A DNA stretch of 61,405 nucleotides from an uncultured Ruminococcus sp. (lineage in GTDB: Bacteria > Bacillota > Clostridia > Oscillospirales > Ruminococcaceae): positions 1-61,405 of the forward strand of contig UQQA01000003.1 of assembly GCA_900543105.1 (NCBI GenBank), read 5' to 3'. Positions 1 to 7,779 of the stretch are shown one piece after another; position 1 is the stretch's first letter; each line of letters begins with the position of its first letter. The notes below the pieces were generated by a model. That model searched no databases. It saw only the letters and a list, made by a program, of their open reading frames with translations, and was not told the DNA's origin. A program made the position numbers and the translations under genes.

Positions 1-32
1 AAGGCTTTAGCCGGTGGTTTTTAGAGGTGACC
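1..32. repeat. Right end of a hairpin element (partial, cut by window edge)
   Basis: These 32 bases recur almost exactly at 10940-10971, where they form the right end of a 172 bp inverted-repeat element. Here only the terminal part is inside the window. It abuts the stop codon of gpr, just as the full copy abuts the stop codon of the gene at 10975-11220. Confidence 0.7.
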
Positions 33-33
33 A

Positions 34-900
34 TTATGAGAGTGCCGAAATATCGGCAAAGCTGAGATGCGGCTGGAGAGCCTTGTTCACGGCGCAGGCT
101 ATAAGACGGGCGGCGCGCTCGATAAGCTTGTCAACATCACGCGGAGTTACCATCATATTCGGCAGATGCTTGTCGGGGGCGCTGCCCGTGATATTTTCGA
201 CAATGGTGTGCATATCGACAACGGTCGGAACTCCCACTGCGATAACGGGAATGGCGAGGGTCGTTTCGGTCAGCTCCTTGCGGCGGTTCTGCACGCCCGA
301 GCCCGGAGAAATGCCCGTGTCGGTTATCTGTATCGTTGTGCCGAGGCGCGAAACGTCCGAACAGGCGAGCGCGTCCACCGCGATAACGAACGCAGGCTTT
401 ATCCCCGAGCAGACCGAATCGACTATCTCGGCGGCTTCGATCCCCGTCTGACCGAGAACACCCGGTGCAAGCGCGGAAACGACTTTCAGTGAAGCCAGTT
501 CGTGATCCTTCGGCAGTGAACCTTTAAGGTGACGGGTCGCGATTATCTGCGATATTACCATAGGTCCGAGCGCATCGGGGGTGATGTCCGAGTTGCCGAG
601 ACCGACTACAAGACCGTTCTCCGTGCCGCAGTTATGGCTTTTCAGCAGGGCGGTTATCTCATCGGCGATGTTCTGCGCCTGCTCCTCGAAGTCGGACGGC
701 GCATAGGAGAGCCTGTCCGTTTCGACCGTGATATACCTGCCCTTGGATTTGCCTATCTTCAAGCCTGCAAGCTCGGAGGTGACTTCGATCTCGGTTATGC
801 TGCAGGCGGAGCTTTTGCGAAGCTTTCTGCCGATGCCCCTCGGGAGCGAACGTGCGTCCTCGTCGATCATTTCCACCGCAAGATCAGTTCGTGCTGACAT
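34..900 (-). CDS. gpr: GPR endopeptidase (spore germination protease)
   Basis: Degrades small acid-soluble spore proteins during germination, in the spore core. The 288-residue protein opens with the family motif RTDLAVE (residues 4-10), the propeptide/early-core region of the A25 peptidase family. It contains GLGNSDITPDALGP (~99-112) and a long C-terminal part with VGVPTVVDMHTI, both typical of GPR. Length is close to but shorter than Bacillus GPR (about 370), as in many Clostridia. It is divergent from rpsT, a common arrangement in Firmicutes. spoIIP, often the next gene downstream, would lie outside the window. The start is the first ATG (MSARTDL). Confidence 0.92.
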   Translation of the reverse strand: MSARTDLAVEMIDEDARSLPRGIGRKLRKSSACSITEIEVTSELAGLKIGKSKGRYITVETDRLSYAPSDFEEQAQNIADEITALLKSHNCGTENGLVVGLGNSDITPDALGPMVISQIIATRHLKGSLPKDHELASLKVVSALAPGVLGQTGIEAAEIVDSVCSGIKPAFVIAVDALACSDVSRLGTTIQITDTGISPGSGVQNRRKELTETTLAIPVIAVGVPTVVDMHTIVENITGSAPDKHLPNMMVTPRDVDKLIERAARLIACAVNKALQPHLSFADISALS

Positions 901-983
901 ACAATATTTCCCCTTTAAAGCTTAATTAGATAATCTGCATAAACCAAGCCGTTATATTTCTACAAGTTTTTTTAAATTGCCTA

Positions 984-1012
984 TTGAAAAATCAGACAAA
1001 TAATGATAGAAT
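984..1012 (+). promoter_or_regulatory. Promoter of rpsT
   Basis: TTGAAA (984-989) and TAGAAT (1007-1012) are separated by exactly 17 bp. It gives a leader of about 200 nt before rpsT. The rest of the gpr-rpsT gap (901-1220) holds only this leader. S20 leaders are often autoregulated, but I recognise no known motif here. Confidence 0.7.
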
Positions 1013-1220
1013 GTTATTTAAGCTTGTGCAGATATGTATTCGATAAGGGCAGCCGTACTGCTATATCGCGTGTTTATCTTTGTAAAAATGGGTGAGTCAT
1101 TACACCCGCGGGAGCAAAAAGCGAACCGTGTCACCGCTTTGTTCCGAATAAACGATATGCAAGCTGTCAATATTATTTGCAGAAAAATTTAAATTATCAG
1201 AGATTTTGGAGGAAAACAAA

Positions 1221-1484
1221 ATGCCAAATATTAAATCCGCTAAGAAGAGAGTAAAGGTCATCAACACCAAGACAATGAGAAACAAGGCTGTTAAGTCTGC
1301 TCTCAAGACAACTCTTAAGAAGGCTGACGCTGCTACAGCTGTAAAGGCTCCCGAGTCCGAGGCTGCTGTAAGAGCTGCTATCAAGGCTGTTGATCAGGCT
1401 TGCGCTAAGGGTCTTATGCACAAGAACTGTGCAGCAAGAAAGAAGTCCCAGCTCGCTAAGAAGCTCAACGCTGCTAAGGCATAA
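1221..1484 (+). CDS. rpsT: 30S ribosomal protein S20
   Basis: Primary 16S rRNA-binding protein of the small subunit. The 87-residue Lys/Ala-rich protein begins MPNIKSAKKRV, the conserved S20 N-terminus. The start at 1221 is chosen because a strong GGAGG (1208-1212) sits 8 nt upstream; an in-frame TTG at 1206 overlaps that site and is rejected. It is followed directly by an intrinsic terminator, so it appears monocistronic. Confidence 0.96.
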   Translation: MPNIKSAKKRVKVINTKTMRNKAVKSALKTTLKKADAATAVKAPESEAAVRAAIKAVDQACAKGLMHKNCAARKKSQLAKKLNAAKA

Positions 1485-1497
1485 GAAAAAATGCAAT

Positions 1498-1539
1498 GAT
1501 GCCGTTCGGTGCTGTCACAGTATCGGGCGGCATTTTTTA
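1498..1539 (+). terminator. Terminator of rpsT
   Basis: ATGCCG (1499-1504) pairs with CGGCAT (1528-1533) and is followed by a run of T. Confidence 0.75.
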
Positions 1540-1540
1540 A

Positions 1541-1701
1541 TGCGTAATTCGTAATGCGTAATGCGTAATTATTTTTTGCTCCGCAATTTGCGGCAAAAGT
1601 TCCATTTTTTACATATTAAAAGCGCTGTCACTATTAGATTTTTATCTGATTTCAAGAAAATTTTGAGGAATACGATAATTACGCATTACGCATTACGAAT
1701 T
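1541..1701. repeat. Cassette bracketed by inverted short tandem repeats
   Basis: Units of GTAATGC/GTAATTC run from 1541 to 1570. Their reverse complements (ATTACGC/ATTACGA) run from 1677 to 1701. The ~105 bp between them is AT-rich with no credible ORF. The same kind of bracket surrounds several other intergenic cassettes in the window. Confidence 0.7.
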
Positions 1702-1781
1702 AGAAAACCCCTCGCAGGTACGTCATTTTTCGAGCCTTTGAAAAAAAGTTGAAAAAATCTCAAAAAAATTTGAAAAAACGC

Positions 1782-1810
1782 TTGACAAATGTATTGCTGT
1801 ATGCTATAAT
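1782..1810 (+). promoter_or_regulatory. Promoter of tRNA-Leu
   Basis: TTGACA (1782-1787), a 17 bp spacer and TATAAT (1805-1810): perfect consensus. Confidence 0.85.
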
Positions 1811-1867
1811 AAATATCGTCGTCAGGGAGAGAACAAAACGTTCCGAAGCGACAACAACTTAATAAAT

Positions 1868-1951
1868 GCGGTAGTGCTGGAATAGGCAGACAGGCACGTT
1901 TGAGGGGCGTGTGTCTTTGACGTATGGGTTCAAGTCCCATTTACCGCACCA
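1868..1951 (+). tRNA. tRNA-Leu (anticodon GAG)
   Basis: A cloverleaf of 84 nt with encoded CCA. The acceptor stem GCGGTAG/TTACCGC closes, the anticodon loop TTGAGGG reads GAG, the T loop is TTCAAGT, and there is a long type II variable arm (GTCTTTGAC), all as expected for Leu. Confidence 0.95.
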
Positions 1952-1954
1952 ATC

Positions 1955-1983
1955 AACCACTTATCTTTGATAAGTGGTTTTTG
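1955..1983 (+). terminator. Terminator of tRNA-Leu
   Basis: ACCACTTAT and ATAAGTGGT form a stem with a short loop, followed by TTTTTG. Confidence 0.8.
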
Positions 1984-2013
1984 TTTTATTCCCCCAATAT
2001 ACGATGATTTATT

Positions 2014-2165
2014 GCAGAGGACGGGTTACCCGTCCCAAATTGCGCCGGCGATTTGGGGATACGCGAAAGAAGCCTGCTTTTAAAGGAATCACATTCTTTG
2101 AAAGCAGGTCTGATTTTTACTATAAAACACCTTGCGGTGCGGGGCGGGCAACCCGTCCCCTACAA
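2014..2165 (+). repeat. Composite element C, copy 1
   Basis: Order: hairpin GACGGG-tt-ACCCGTCCC, a short palindrome, a longer hairpin whose arms are near CCTGCTTT and GAAAGCAGG, a block CCTTGCGGTGC, and a second hairpin GGGCGGGcaACCCGTCCCCTAC. The same order recurs at about 32330-32632. Single GACGGG hairpins recur at 47743-47766 and 58018-58041. No coding potential is seen. Confidence 0.65.
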
Positions 2166-2195
2166 AAATACCGCAGCCTTGAATACACCATATAA

Positions 2196-2240
2196 TACTA
2201 AACACCGATAAAATACAGGGAAAAATCTGCTCAAAATGAC
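2196..2240 (+). repeat. Truncated copy of MITE A
   Basis: It begins TACTAAACACCGATAAAATA and resembles the left part of the MITE at 9070-9186, but the right half is missing. Preceded by TAA. Confidence 0.6.
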
Positions 2241-2388
2241 GTTTCCAACTCTCAAAGCTGCACAAATGCGGTCAAAAGTACATTATTTTCGCCTATTTCT
2301 TAACATTTTATACCTAATTTGTACGATGTGTAAAAAAATCCTGCAAAACACAGGGTAATGTTTGAGCAATTAATCATTAGAAAACCTA

Positions 2389-2417
2389 TTGACAAGCTAT
2401 GATTTAAAGTGTATAAT
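2389..2417 (+). promoter_or_regulatory. Promoter of the met leader/metNIQ operon
   Basis: TTGACA (2389-2394), a 17 bp spacer and TATAAT (2412-2417). Transcription should start near 2424, about 40 nt before the leader peptide start codon. Confidence 0.85.
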
Positions 2418-2462
2418 AGAGCCATAGTCAAAAACAAAACGATCGAAAGGAGCGAAGCTGAT

Positions 2463-2534
2463 ATGATGTCCTGCATCTCAATGTACATGTGCATAATGTC
2501 CTGCAAAAAAGAATATCATAAAAGCTGCTTTTAA
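2463..2534 (+). CDS. Met/Cys-rich leader peptide of the metNIQ operon
   Basis: A 23-residue ORF starting MMSCISMYMCIMSC and ending KSCF contains five Met and four Cys codons. The SD AAAGGAG (2446-2452) is well spaced from the ATG at 2463. It lies between the operon promoter and an intrinsic terminator, followed by metN. This is the arrangement of ribosome-mediated transcription attenuation. My inference is that stalling at Met or Cys codons during starvation for charged tRNA allows readthrough into metN. The ATG TCC TGC block occurs twice, and its CCTGC can pair with GCAGG of the terminator stem. No S-box or T-box motif is visible in the ~180 nt leader. Confidence 0.75.
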   Translation: MMSCISMYMCIMSCKKEYHKSCF

Positions 2535-2554
2535 CGATTTTTTCATATATCCGT

Positions 2555-2584
2555 ATGAAGCAGGTTCGCCTGCTTTTTGTTTTG
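2555..2584 (+). terminator. Attenuator terminator before metN
   Basis: AAGCAGG (2558-2564), loop TTCG, CCTGCTT (2569-2575), then TTTTGTTTTG. A competing pairing is visible: CTGCTT (2525-2530, inside the last leader codons) matches AAGCAG (2558-2563). A ribosome reaching the leader stop would cover 2525-2530 and favour termination. Confidence 0.8.
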
Positions 2585-2600
2585 TAATGGGGTGAAACGA

Positions 2601-3584
2601 ATGATAGAACTCAAAAATATATCCAAGACCTACGGCAAGGGCGAAAAAGCCGTCACAGCAATAAAGGAAGTCAACATCACGATCAACGATGGCGAGATAT
2701 TCGGCATCATCGGTCTTTCGGGCGCAGGAAAAAGCACCCTCGTCCGCTGCATAAACTTTCTCGAACGTCCGACTACGGGCGATGTTGTCATCGACGGAAA
2801 GAACCTCGGTCAGCTTTCGACAAAGGAGCTTCTCGAAGCAAGACGAAACATCGGAATGATATTTCAGGGCTTTAACCTGCTCGAACAGAGGACTGTTCTC
2901 AAAAATGTCTGTTTTCCGCTTGAAATTGCAGGCGTGAAGAAAGCCGATGCCGAGAAGAGGGCAAGAGAGCTTTTACAGCTTGTTTCGCTCGCCGAAAAGG
3001 AAAAAAGCTACCCCTCGCAGCTTTCGGGCGGTCAGAAACAGCGTGTTGCGATCGCAAGGGCGCTTGCCGCAAACCCGAAATATCTGCTCTGCGATGAAGC
3101 AACGAGCGCACTCGACCCCGACACCACACGTTCCATTCTGGAGCTTATGAAAAAGATAAACAAAGAGCTTGGCATCACGATAGTTGTTATCACTCACGAA
3201 ATGAGCATCATCGACAGCATTTGTGACCGTGTTGCGGTTCTTGACAAGAGCGTTGTTGCGGAAATGGGCGACGTAAAGACCGTTTTCGCAAATCCTCAGT
3301 CGGATATAGCAAAAAAGCTCGTTCTCCCCGAGATAAAGGCAGCCGCCGAGATAACCGAGGGCAAAAAAGTGCGGATAGTTTTCAACGGCGAAAGCTCGGG
3401 CAAGCCCGTTCTTGCGGCTATAGTCCTTGAATGCGGTGCGGCTGTGAACATTCTCCACGCCGACACAAAGGACATTGACGGCAAGGCCTACGGTCAGCTT
3501 ATAATCCAAGTGCCGTTTGAATCATACGACCGTGTAAAGGCTTATCTCGATGCGAACAGCATTGAATATTCGGAGCTCAACTAA
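2601..3584 (+). CDS. metN: Methionine ABC transporter ATP-binding protein
   Basis: Energises uptake of methionine across the cytoplasmic membrane with MetI and MetQ. The 327-residue protein has Walker A GLSGAGKS (~residue 38), the signature LSGGQKQRVAIARAL, Walker B LLCDEATSALD and the H-loop HEMS. The C-terminal ~75 residues form the NIL domain typical of MetN, a regulatory Met-binding domain in the family. The start at 2601 (MIELKNI) is preferred over a further upstream in-frame codon because GGGGTGA sits just before it. metI follows after 18 nt. Confidence 0.93.
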   Translation: MIELKNISKTYGKGEKAVTAIKEVNITINDGEIFGIIGLSGAGKSTLVRCINFLERPTTGDVVIDGKNLGQLSTKELLEARRNIGMIFQGFNLLEQRTVLKNVCFPLEIAGVKKADAEKRARELLQLVSLAEKEKSYPSQLSGGQKQRVAIARALAANPKYLLCDEATSALDPDTTRSILELMKKINKELGITIVVITHEMSIIDSICDRVAVLDKSVVAEMGDVKTVFANPQSDIAKKLVLPEIKAAAEITEGKKVRIVFNGESSGKPVLAAIVLECGAAVNILHADTKDIDGKAYGQLIIQVPFESYDRVKAYLDANSIEYSELN

Positions 3585-3602
3585 GGATAAGGGGTGAAAA
3601 TA

Positions 3603-4280
3603 ATGTCAGATCTTCTTTCACAGCTCATTGAAAAGGGCGTTTTGCAGAAAGGAATATGGGAAACCGTTTATTTAACGTTCATTTCCGCATTTTTCTCATA
3701 TATTATCGGACTTCCGGTCGGAGTGCTTTTGAGTGTCACAAGCTCGGACGGCATAAAGCCTATCCCGTGGCTCAACAGGATCCTCGGATTTATCGTAAAC
3801 ATCTTCCGAAGCATTCCGTTCGTTATCCTTATGGTTGCGATGCTCCCCGTTGCGAAGTTAGTCGTCGGAACGAGCCTCGGAAACAAGGCAATGATAGTAA
3901 CGCTCATCATCGCGGCTGCACCCTATGTGGCTCGTATGGTGGAAAGCTCTATAAAGGAAGTTGACAAGGGCGTTATCGAAGCTGCGCAGTCAATGGGAAC
4001 TTCCAACTTCAAGATAATCCGGAAGGTGCTTATCCCCGAATCAAAGCCTTCGCTTATCGTAGGCGCAGTCATATCACTCGTAACTATCCTCGGATATTCC
4101 GCAATGGCAGGAACTATCGGAGGCGGCGGACTTGGTACGATAGCTATCAACTATGGCTACCAGCGCTTTAACAATGACATAATATGGGTGTGCGTAGTGC
4201 TGACGATAATCATTGTACAGCTCATTCAGGAGCTTGGAATGATGATCGCTCACAGGACGGACAAACGTATTAATAAGTAA
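3603..4280 (+). CDS. metI: Methionine ABC transporter permease
   Basis: Integral membrane subunit of the MetNIQ importer. The 225 residues carry about five hydrophobic segments and the binding-protein-dependent permease EAA-like loop EAAQSMGTSNFKIIRKVLIP (~residues 120-140). The start is ATG 3603 behind AAGGGG; a GTG at 3594 overlaps that ribosome site. Confidence 0.92.
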   Translation: MSDLLSQLIEKGVLQKGIWETVYLTFISAFFSYIIGLPVGVLLSVTSSDGIKPIPWLNRILGFIVNIFRSIPFVILMVAMLPVAKLVVGTSLGNKAMIVTLIIAAAPYVARMVESSIKEVDKGVIEAAQSMGTSNFKIIRKVLIPESKPSLIVGAVISLVTILGYSAMAGTIGGGGLGTIAINYGYQRFNNDIIWVCVVLTIIIVQLIQELGMMIAHRTDKRINK

Positions 4281-4325
4281 TGCCGCATAAGGAACGGCTT
4301 TACAATATTAAGGAGAAAGTGAAAA

Positions 4326-4403
4326 ATGGAAAAGCTTTTTGATCGCCTTCTGCGTGAAAATTTCAGGAACGGGCGAATGTTTACGTCACGATGTTGCCGA
4401 TAA
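4326..4403 (+). CDS. Small ORF between metI and metQ
   Basis: A 25-residue ORF (MEKLFDRLLRENF..., six Arg, ending CCR) with a strong AAGGAG (4310-4315) about 10 nt upstream. A hairpin at 4422-4458 follows without a clear T run. No family recognised. It could be a translated small protein, a second leader, or the remnant of a longer gene. The ribosome site is the main evidence. Confidence 0.3.
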   Translation: MEKLFDRLLRENFRNGRMFTSRCCR

Positions 4404-4547
4404 TTATTCACCGAAAACTGAAACAAAGCATAATCTATTGAATAGATGATGTTTTGTTACCGGGTAGAATATTATAAATTACTGTATATTTTACCTGCGA
4501 ATCTGCCGCGGGGCATCCCCGCCGTATAATGAAGGAGAAAAACTATT

Positions 4548-5504
4548 ATGAAAAAGAATACTGTATTAACAAGCATCATCGCTGCATTTTCTATCGCAGC
4601 ACTCGCACTCACAGGCTGCTCTTCAAACACAGCCGACACAGCATCGGATACAACTGCCGATACCTCCGCAGCTGACAACGCAGCAGCAGATACAGAAGCT
4701 GCTGACGCAAACGCTGAAACAGAAGCAGAAACAGAGGCTGCTGACACAACAACTGCTGACGGCGACAACGTTATCAAGATCGGTGCAACCTCCACACCTC
4801 ACGGTGAGATACTTGAATTCGTTAAGGATAAGCTCGCAGAGCAGGGCTATGACCTCCAGATCACAATTTATGATGACTATGTACTCCCCGACAAGGCTGT
4901 TGCTGACGGTGAGCTTGACGCTAACTACTACCAGCACACTCCTTACCTCAACAGCTTCAACGAAGCCAACGGTACTGACCTTGTTTCCGTAGCTTCCATT
5001 CACTATGAACCATTCGGACTTTATGCCAACGGCATTGCAAGCGTTGCTGATATCCCCGAGGGTGCAACAATTGTGATCCCTGCTGACGACAGCAACGAAA
5101 CAAGAGCTCTCCTCCTCCTCGCACAGGAAGGTCTTATCACTCTTCCAGAGGGTGCAAATGCTCTTGACGGCGTAAAGACACTCGACATTGTTGATGACCA
5201 CGGCTTCAACATCACAACCGTTCAGGCTGACACGGTTGCAGCTCAGTTCGCCAACGCAGGCGACGGTTCTCTCGCAGTTATCAACGGCAACTATGCTCTC
5301 GCAGCAGGTCTTAAGATCGCAGACGCTATCGCTTCCGAAGATGCTTCCGGTGATGCAGCTCAGACTTACGCAAACATCGTTGCAGTAAAGAGCGGCAATG
5401 AAAACCTTCCTAAGATCCAGGCTCTCGTTTCCGCACTCGAAACTGACGAAGTTAAGGACTTCATCGCTGAAAACTACAACGGCGCAGTTGTAGCAATTTT
5501 CTGA
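4548..5504 (+). CDS. metQ: Methionine-binding lipoprotein MetQ (NlpA family)
   Basis: Extracytoplasmic substrate-binding subunit of the MetNIQ importer. It has a signal peptide with lipobox LTGC (Cys ~24), then a low-complexity Ala/Thr/Asp/Glu spacer to about residue 72. The NlpA fold follows: IKIGATSTPHGEILEF, LDANYYQHTPYLNSF and ASIHYEPFGLYA. The 318 residues are long for the family because of the spacer. GAAGGAG precedes the start. The 267 nt gap from metI may reduce or separate its expression. Confidence 0.93.
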   Translation: MKKNTVLTSIIAAFSIAALALTGCSSNTADTASDTTADTSAADNAAADTEAADANAETEAETEAADTTTADGDNVIKIGATSTPHGEILEFVKDKLAEQGYDLQITIYDDYVLPDKAVADGELDANYYQHTPYLNSFNEANGTDLVSVASIHYEPFGLYANGIASVADIPEGATIVIPADDSNETRALLLLAQEGLITLPEGANALDGVKTLDIVDDHGFNITTVQADTVAAQFANAGDGSLAVINGNYALAAGLKIADAIASEDASGDAAQTYANIVAVKSGNENLPKIQALVSALETDEVKDFIAENYNGAVVAIF

Positions 5505-5521
5505 AATTTCTTTAAAGAAGT

Positions 5522-5561
5522 AACGAAAACGCTGGACTTTTCAGCGTTTTCGTTGTATAAT
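5522..5561 (+). terminator. Hairpin after metQ, overlapping a possible promoter
   Basis: A perfect 13 bp stem joins 5522-5534 and 5542-5554. No T run follows on the plus strand. TGGACT (5533-5538) and TATAAT (5556-5561), with a 17 bp spacer, lie across its loop and right arm and could start the next operon. A second hairpin (AAGGAATTG/CAATTCCTT, 5563-5595) lies in that operon's leader. Confidence 0.5.
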
Positions 5562-5673
5562 TAAGGAATTGTTGTTTAATGAGATGCAATTCCTTAGATA
5601 AATTAATATTACAGTGACCTGCCCCCTCCTTGAACAGCAAACTTAAAATAATTCTCTTGAAAGGGAGGAAACC

Positions 5674-6327
5674 ATGGATCTGACATTTATTTCGCAGCAT
5701 TATCCGCTTTATGTCAAAGCAGCGGTGCTGACGGTCGTAACGGGCGCTATAGGTATTGTGCTTTCAACGATCGTCGGACTGATATGCGCACTGACAAGGT
5801 ACTACAGGATACCCGTTCTGCGCACTGTCACAATCATTTACACCGAGCTTTCGAGAAACACGCCGCTCATCGTGCAGCTGTTTTTCCTTTATTTCGGACT
5901 TCCGAAGGCAGGAATAGTTCTCTCCTCCGAGGCCTGCGGCATAATCGGACTTACTTTTCTCGGCGGAAGCTATATGTCAGAATCATTTTTAAGCGGTTTC
6001 CAAAGCATAAAAAAAGCCCAGATAGAATCTGCGGAAAGCCTCGGACTTACAAGAGGTCAGGTAATGCGCTATGTTGTTTTCCCAAGGGCAGCGGCGGCTG
6101 CAATGCCTGCCGTGAGCGCAAATATGATCTTTCTTCTGAAAGAAACGAGCGTTTTCAGCGCAGTCGCACTCGCCGACCTTATGTACGTAGCAAAGGATCT
6201 TATCGGAATGTACTCCAGCACAACGGAGTCGCTCTTTATGCTCGTCATAGCATACCTTATCATCATTTTACCGATATCGCTGCTGTGTTCGGTGCTTGAA
6301 AGGAGGCTTCGCCGTGGAGGGGCTTAA
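5674..6327 (+). CDS. Amino acid ABC transporter permease (His/Glu/Gln/Arg/opine family)
   Basis: First membrane subunit of a polar amino-acid importer. The 217 residues contain the family motifs ELSRNTPLIVQLFFLYFGLP (~50-70) and ESAESLGLTRGQ...FPRA (the EAA loop, ~115-130). AAGGGAGG precedes the ATG. It overlaps the next gene by 14 nt, consistent with translational coupling. Together with the genes to 8667 it forms a complete importer. Confidence 0.88.
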   Translation: MDLTFISQHYPLYVKAAVLTVVTGAIGIVLSTIVGLICALTRYYRIPVLRTVTIIYTELSRNTPLIVQLFFLYFGLPKAGIVLSSEACGIIGLTFLGGSYMSESFLSGFQSIKKAQIESAESLGLTRGQVMRYVVFPRAAAAAMPAVSANMIFLLKETSVFSAVALADLMYVAKDLIGMYSSTTESLFMLVIAYLIIILPISLLCSVLERRLRRGGA

Positions 6328-6994
6328 GATAGTATTCGAGGGCAACAATTTTTTAAGACTGCTTGGCGGACTTTGGGTCACGATACGGATCGCTCTCATA
6401 TCGATAGGCTTCTCGCTTATCCTCGGCTCGTTGCTCGGCGCTGCTATGAGAATGAAGAACAAGGCAGTCAGAGCGGTTTGCAGAGCTTACCTTGAGATCG
6501 TCCGCATAATGCCGCAGCTCGTCTGGCTTTTCATCGTATTTTTCGGTATCGTCCGAACACTCGGCATCAATCTTTCGGGCGAGACCTCGGCAATAATCGT
6601 ATTCACGATATGGGGAGCGGCTGAAATGGGCGACCTTATCCGAGGCGGCTTTGAAAGCGTCCCCGTTCATCAGTATGAATCCTCAACATCGCTCGGACTT
6701 ACCAAGTTTCAGGCTTATATCTACGTTATTTTTCCGCAGGCAATACGCCTGCTTATCCCGAACATTATCAATCTTTCAACAAGAATGATAAAGACCACTG
6801 CGCTCGTTTCACTCATCGGCGTTACGGAAGTACTCAAAGTCGGCAAGCAGATAATCGATGCGAACCGCTTTGAAGCACCGAACGCTGCGCTTTGGGTCTA
6901 CGGAACGATATTCGTAATGTATTTTGCAGTCTGCTTCCCGCTCTCGATGCTTTCGACAGCTATCGATAAGAAGCAGAAAAAGCTTTCGGCATAA
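6314..6994 (+). CDS. Amino acid ABC transporter permease, second subunit
   Basis: Second membrane subunit of the importer (226 residues from the GTG at 6314). The GTG is chosen because AAAGGAGG lies 8 nt upstream; a further upstream TTG would overlap that site. The EAA-type loop ESSTSLGLTKFQAYIYVIFP is clear. The preferred partner is the permease at 5674-6327. Confidence 0.87.
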   Translation: MEGLKIVFEGNNFLRLLGGLWVTIRIALISIGFSLILGSLLGAAMRMKNKAVRAVCRAYLEIVRIMPQLVWLFIVFFGIVRTLGINLSGETSAIIVFTIWGAAEMGDLIRGGFESVPVHQYESSTSLGLTKFQAYIYVIFPQAIRLLIPNIINLSTRMIKTTALVSLIGVTEVLKVGKQIIDANRFEAPNAALWVYGTIFVMYFAVCFPLSMLSTAIDKKQKKLSA

Positions 6995-7006
6995 GGAGTT
7001 TGTATA

Positions 7007-7750
7007 ATGGCGGAAACAATAATCGAGGTAAAAAATCTGCATAAGCAGTTCGGTGACAACGTTATCCTCAAAGATATTTCGATCTCGGTCGAAAAGGGCG
7101 AGGTCATCGTACTTATCGGACCGTCAGGCTGCGGAAAGAGTACATTTCTGCGCTGTCTGAACGGACTTGAACCTATACAGGGCGGAAGCGTTGCGCTCCA
7201 CGGTGAACCTGTACTTTACGGCAAAAAAAGCCTTACAAAAATTCGTCAGCATATCGGAATGGTCTTTCAGAGCTACGACCTTTTCCCGCACATGACGATC
7301 GCACAGAATATTGCACTCGCACCGCTCAAAGTCCAGAAGCGTGAAAAAAAAGAAGTCGAGGAAGAAACCTTGAAGCTCCTCGACAGAGTAGGTCTTGCAG
7401 GAAAAGCGGATTCTTACCCGAATGAGCTTTCGGGCGGACAGAAACAGCGTGCGGCTATCGTCCGCAGCCTTATAATCCACCCCGATATCATTCTTCTTGA
7501 CGAGATAACGGCGGCTCTTGACCCCGAAATGGTGCATGAAGTGCTCAAAGTTGTTCTTGACCTTGCAAAGAGCGGAACAACGATGATGATAGTTACTCAC
7601 GAAATGGCGTTCGCAAAGGCTGTCGCAGACAGGATCATCTTCCTTGACGGCGGCGAGATAGTCGAAGAGGGAACGCCCGAACAGTTCTTTGACGCTCCGA
7701 AAACGGAACGTGCAAAGCAGTTCCTTAAAACATTCACATATTCGGAATAA
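7007..7750 (+). CDS. Amino acid ABC transporter ATP-binding protein (GlnQ/TcyC type)
   Basis: ATPase of the polar amino-acid importer. 247 residues with Walker A GPSGCGKST, the Q-loop MVFQSYDLFPHMT, signature LSGGQKQRAAIVRSL, Walker B IILLDEITAALDPE and the H-loop THEMAFAKA, all characteristic of the GlnQ subgroup. It lies 12 nt after the permease and before the binding protein. Confidence 0.92.
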   Translation: MAETIIEVKNLHKQFGDNVILKDISISVEKGEVIVLIGPSGCGKSTFLRCLNGLEPIQGGSVALHGEPVLYGKKSLTKIRQHIGMVFQSYDLFPHMTIAQNIALAPLKVQKREKKEVEEETLKLLDRVGLAGKADSYPNELSGGQKQRAAIVRSLIIHPDIILLDEITAALDPEMVHEVLKVVLDLAKSGTTMMIVTHEMAFAKAVADRIIFLDGGEIVEEGTPEQFFDAPKTERAKQFLKTFTYSE

Positions 7751-7779
7751 AAGGTTTCGATACAGAAAGGAAGAAGTTT

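Noticed and set aside
1541..1701. Tandem short repeats as a CRISPR array
   Set aside because: Units are 7-8 bp without unique spacers and no cas genes are in the window.
2418..2600. S-box (SAM) riboswitch or T-box before metN
   Set aside because: The leader is too short and lacks the S-box core and the T-box GGUGGNACCGCG; a Met/Cys peptide plus terminator explains it better.
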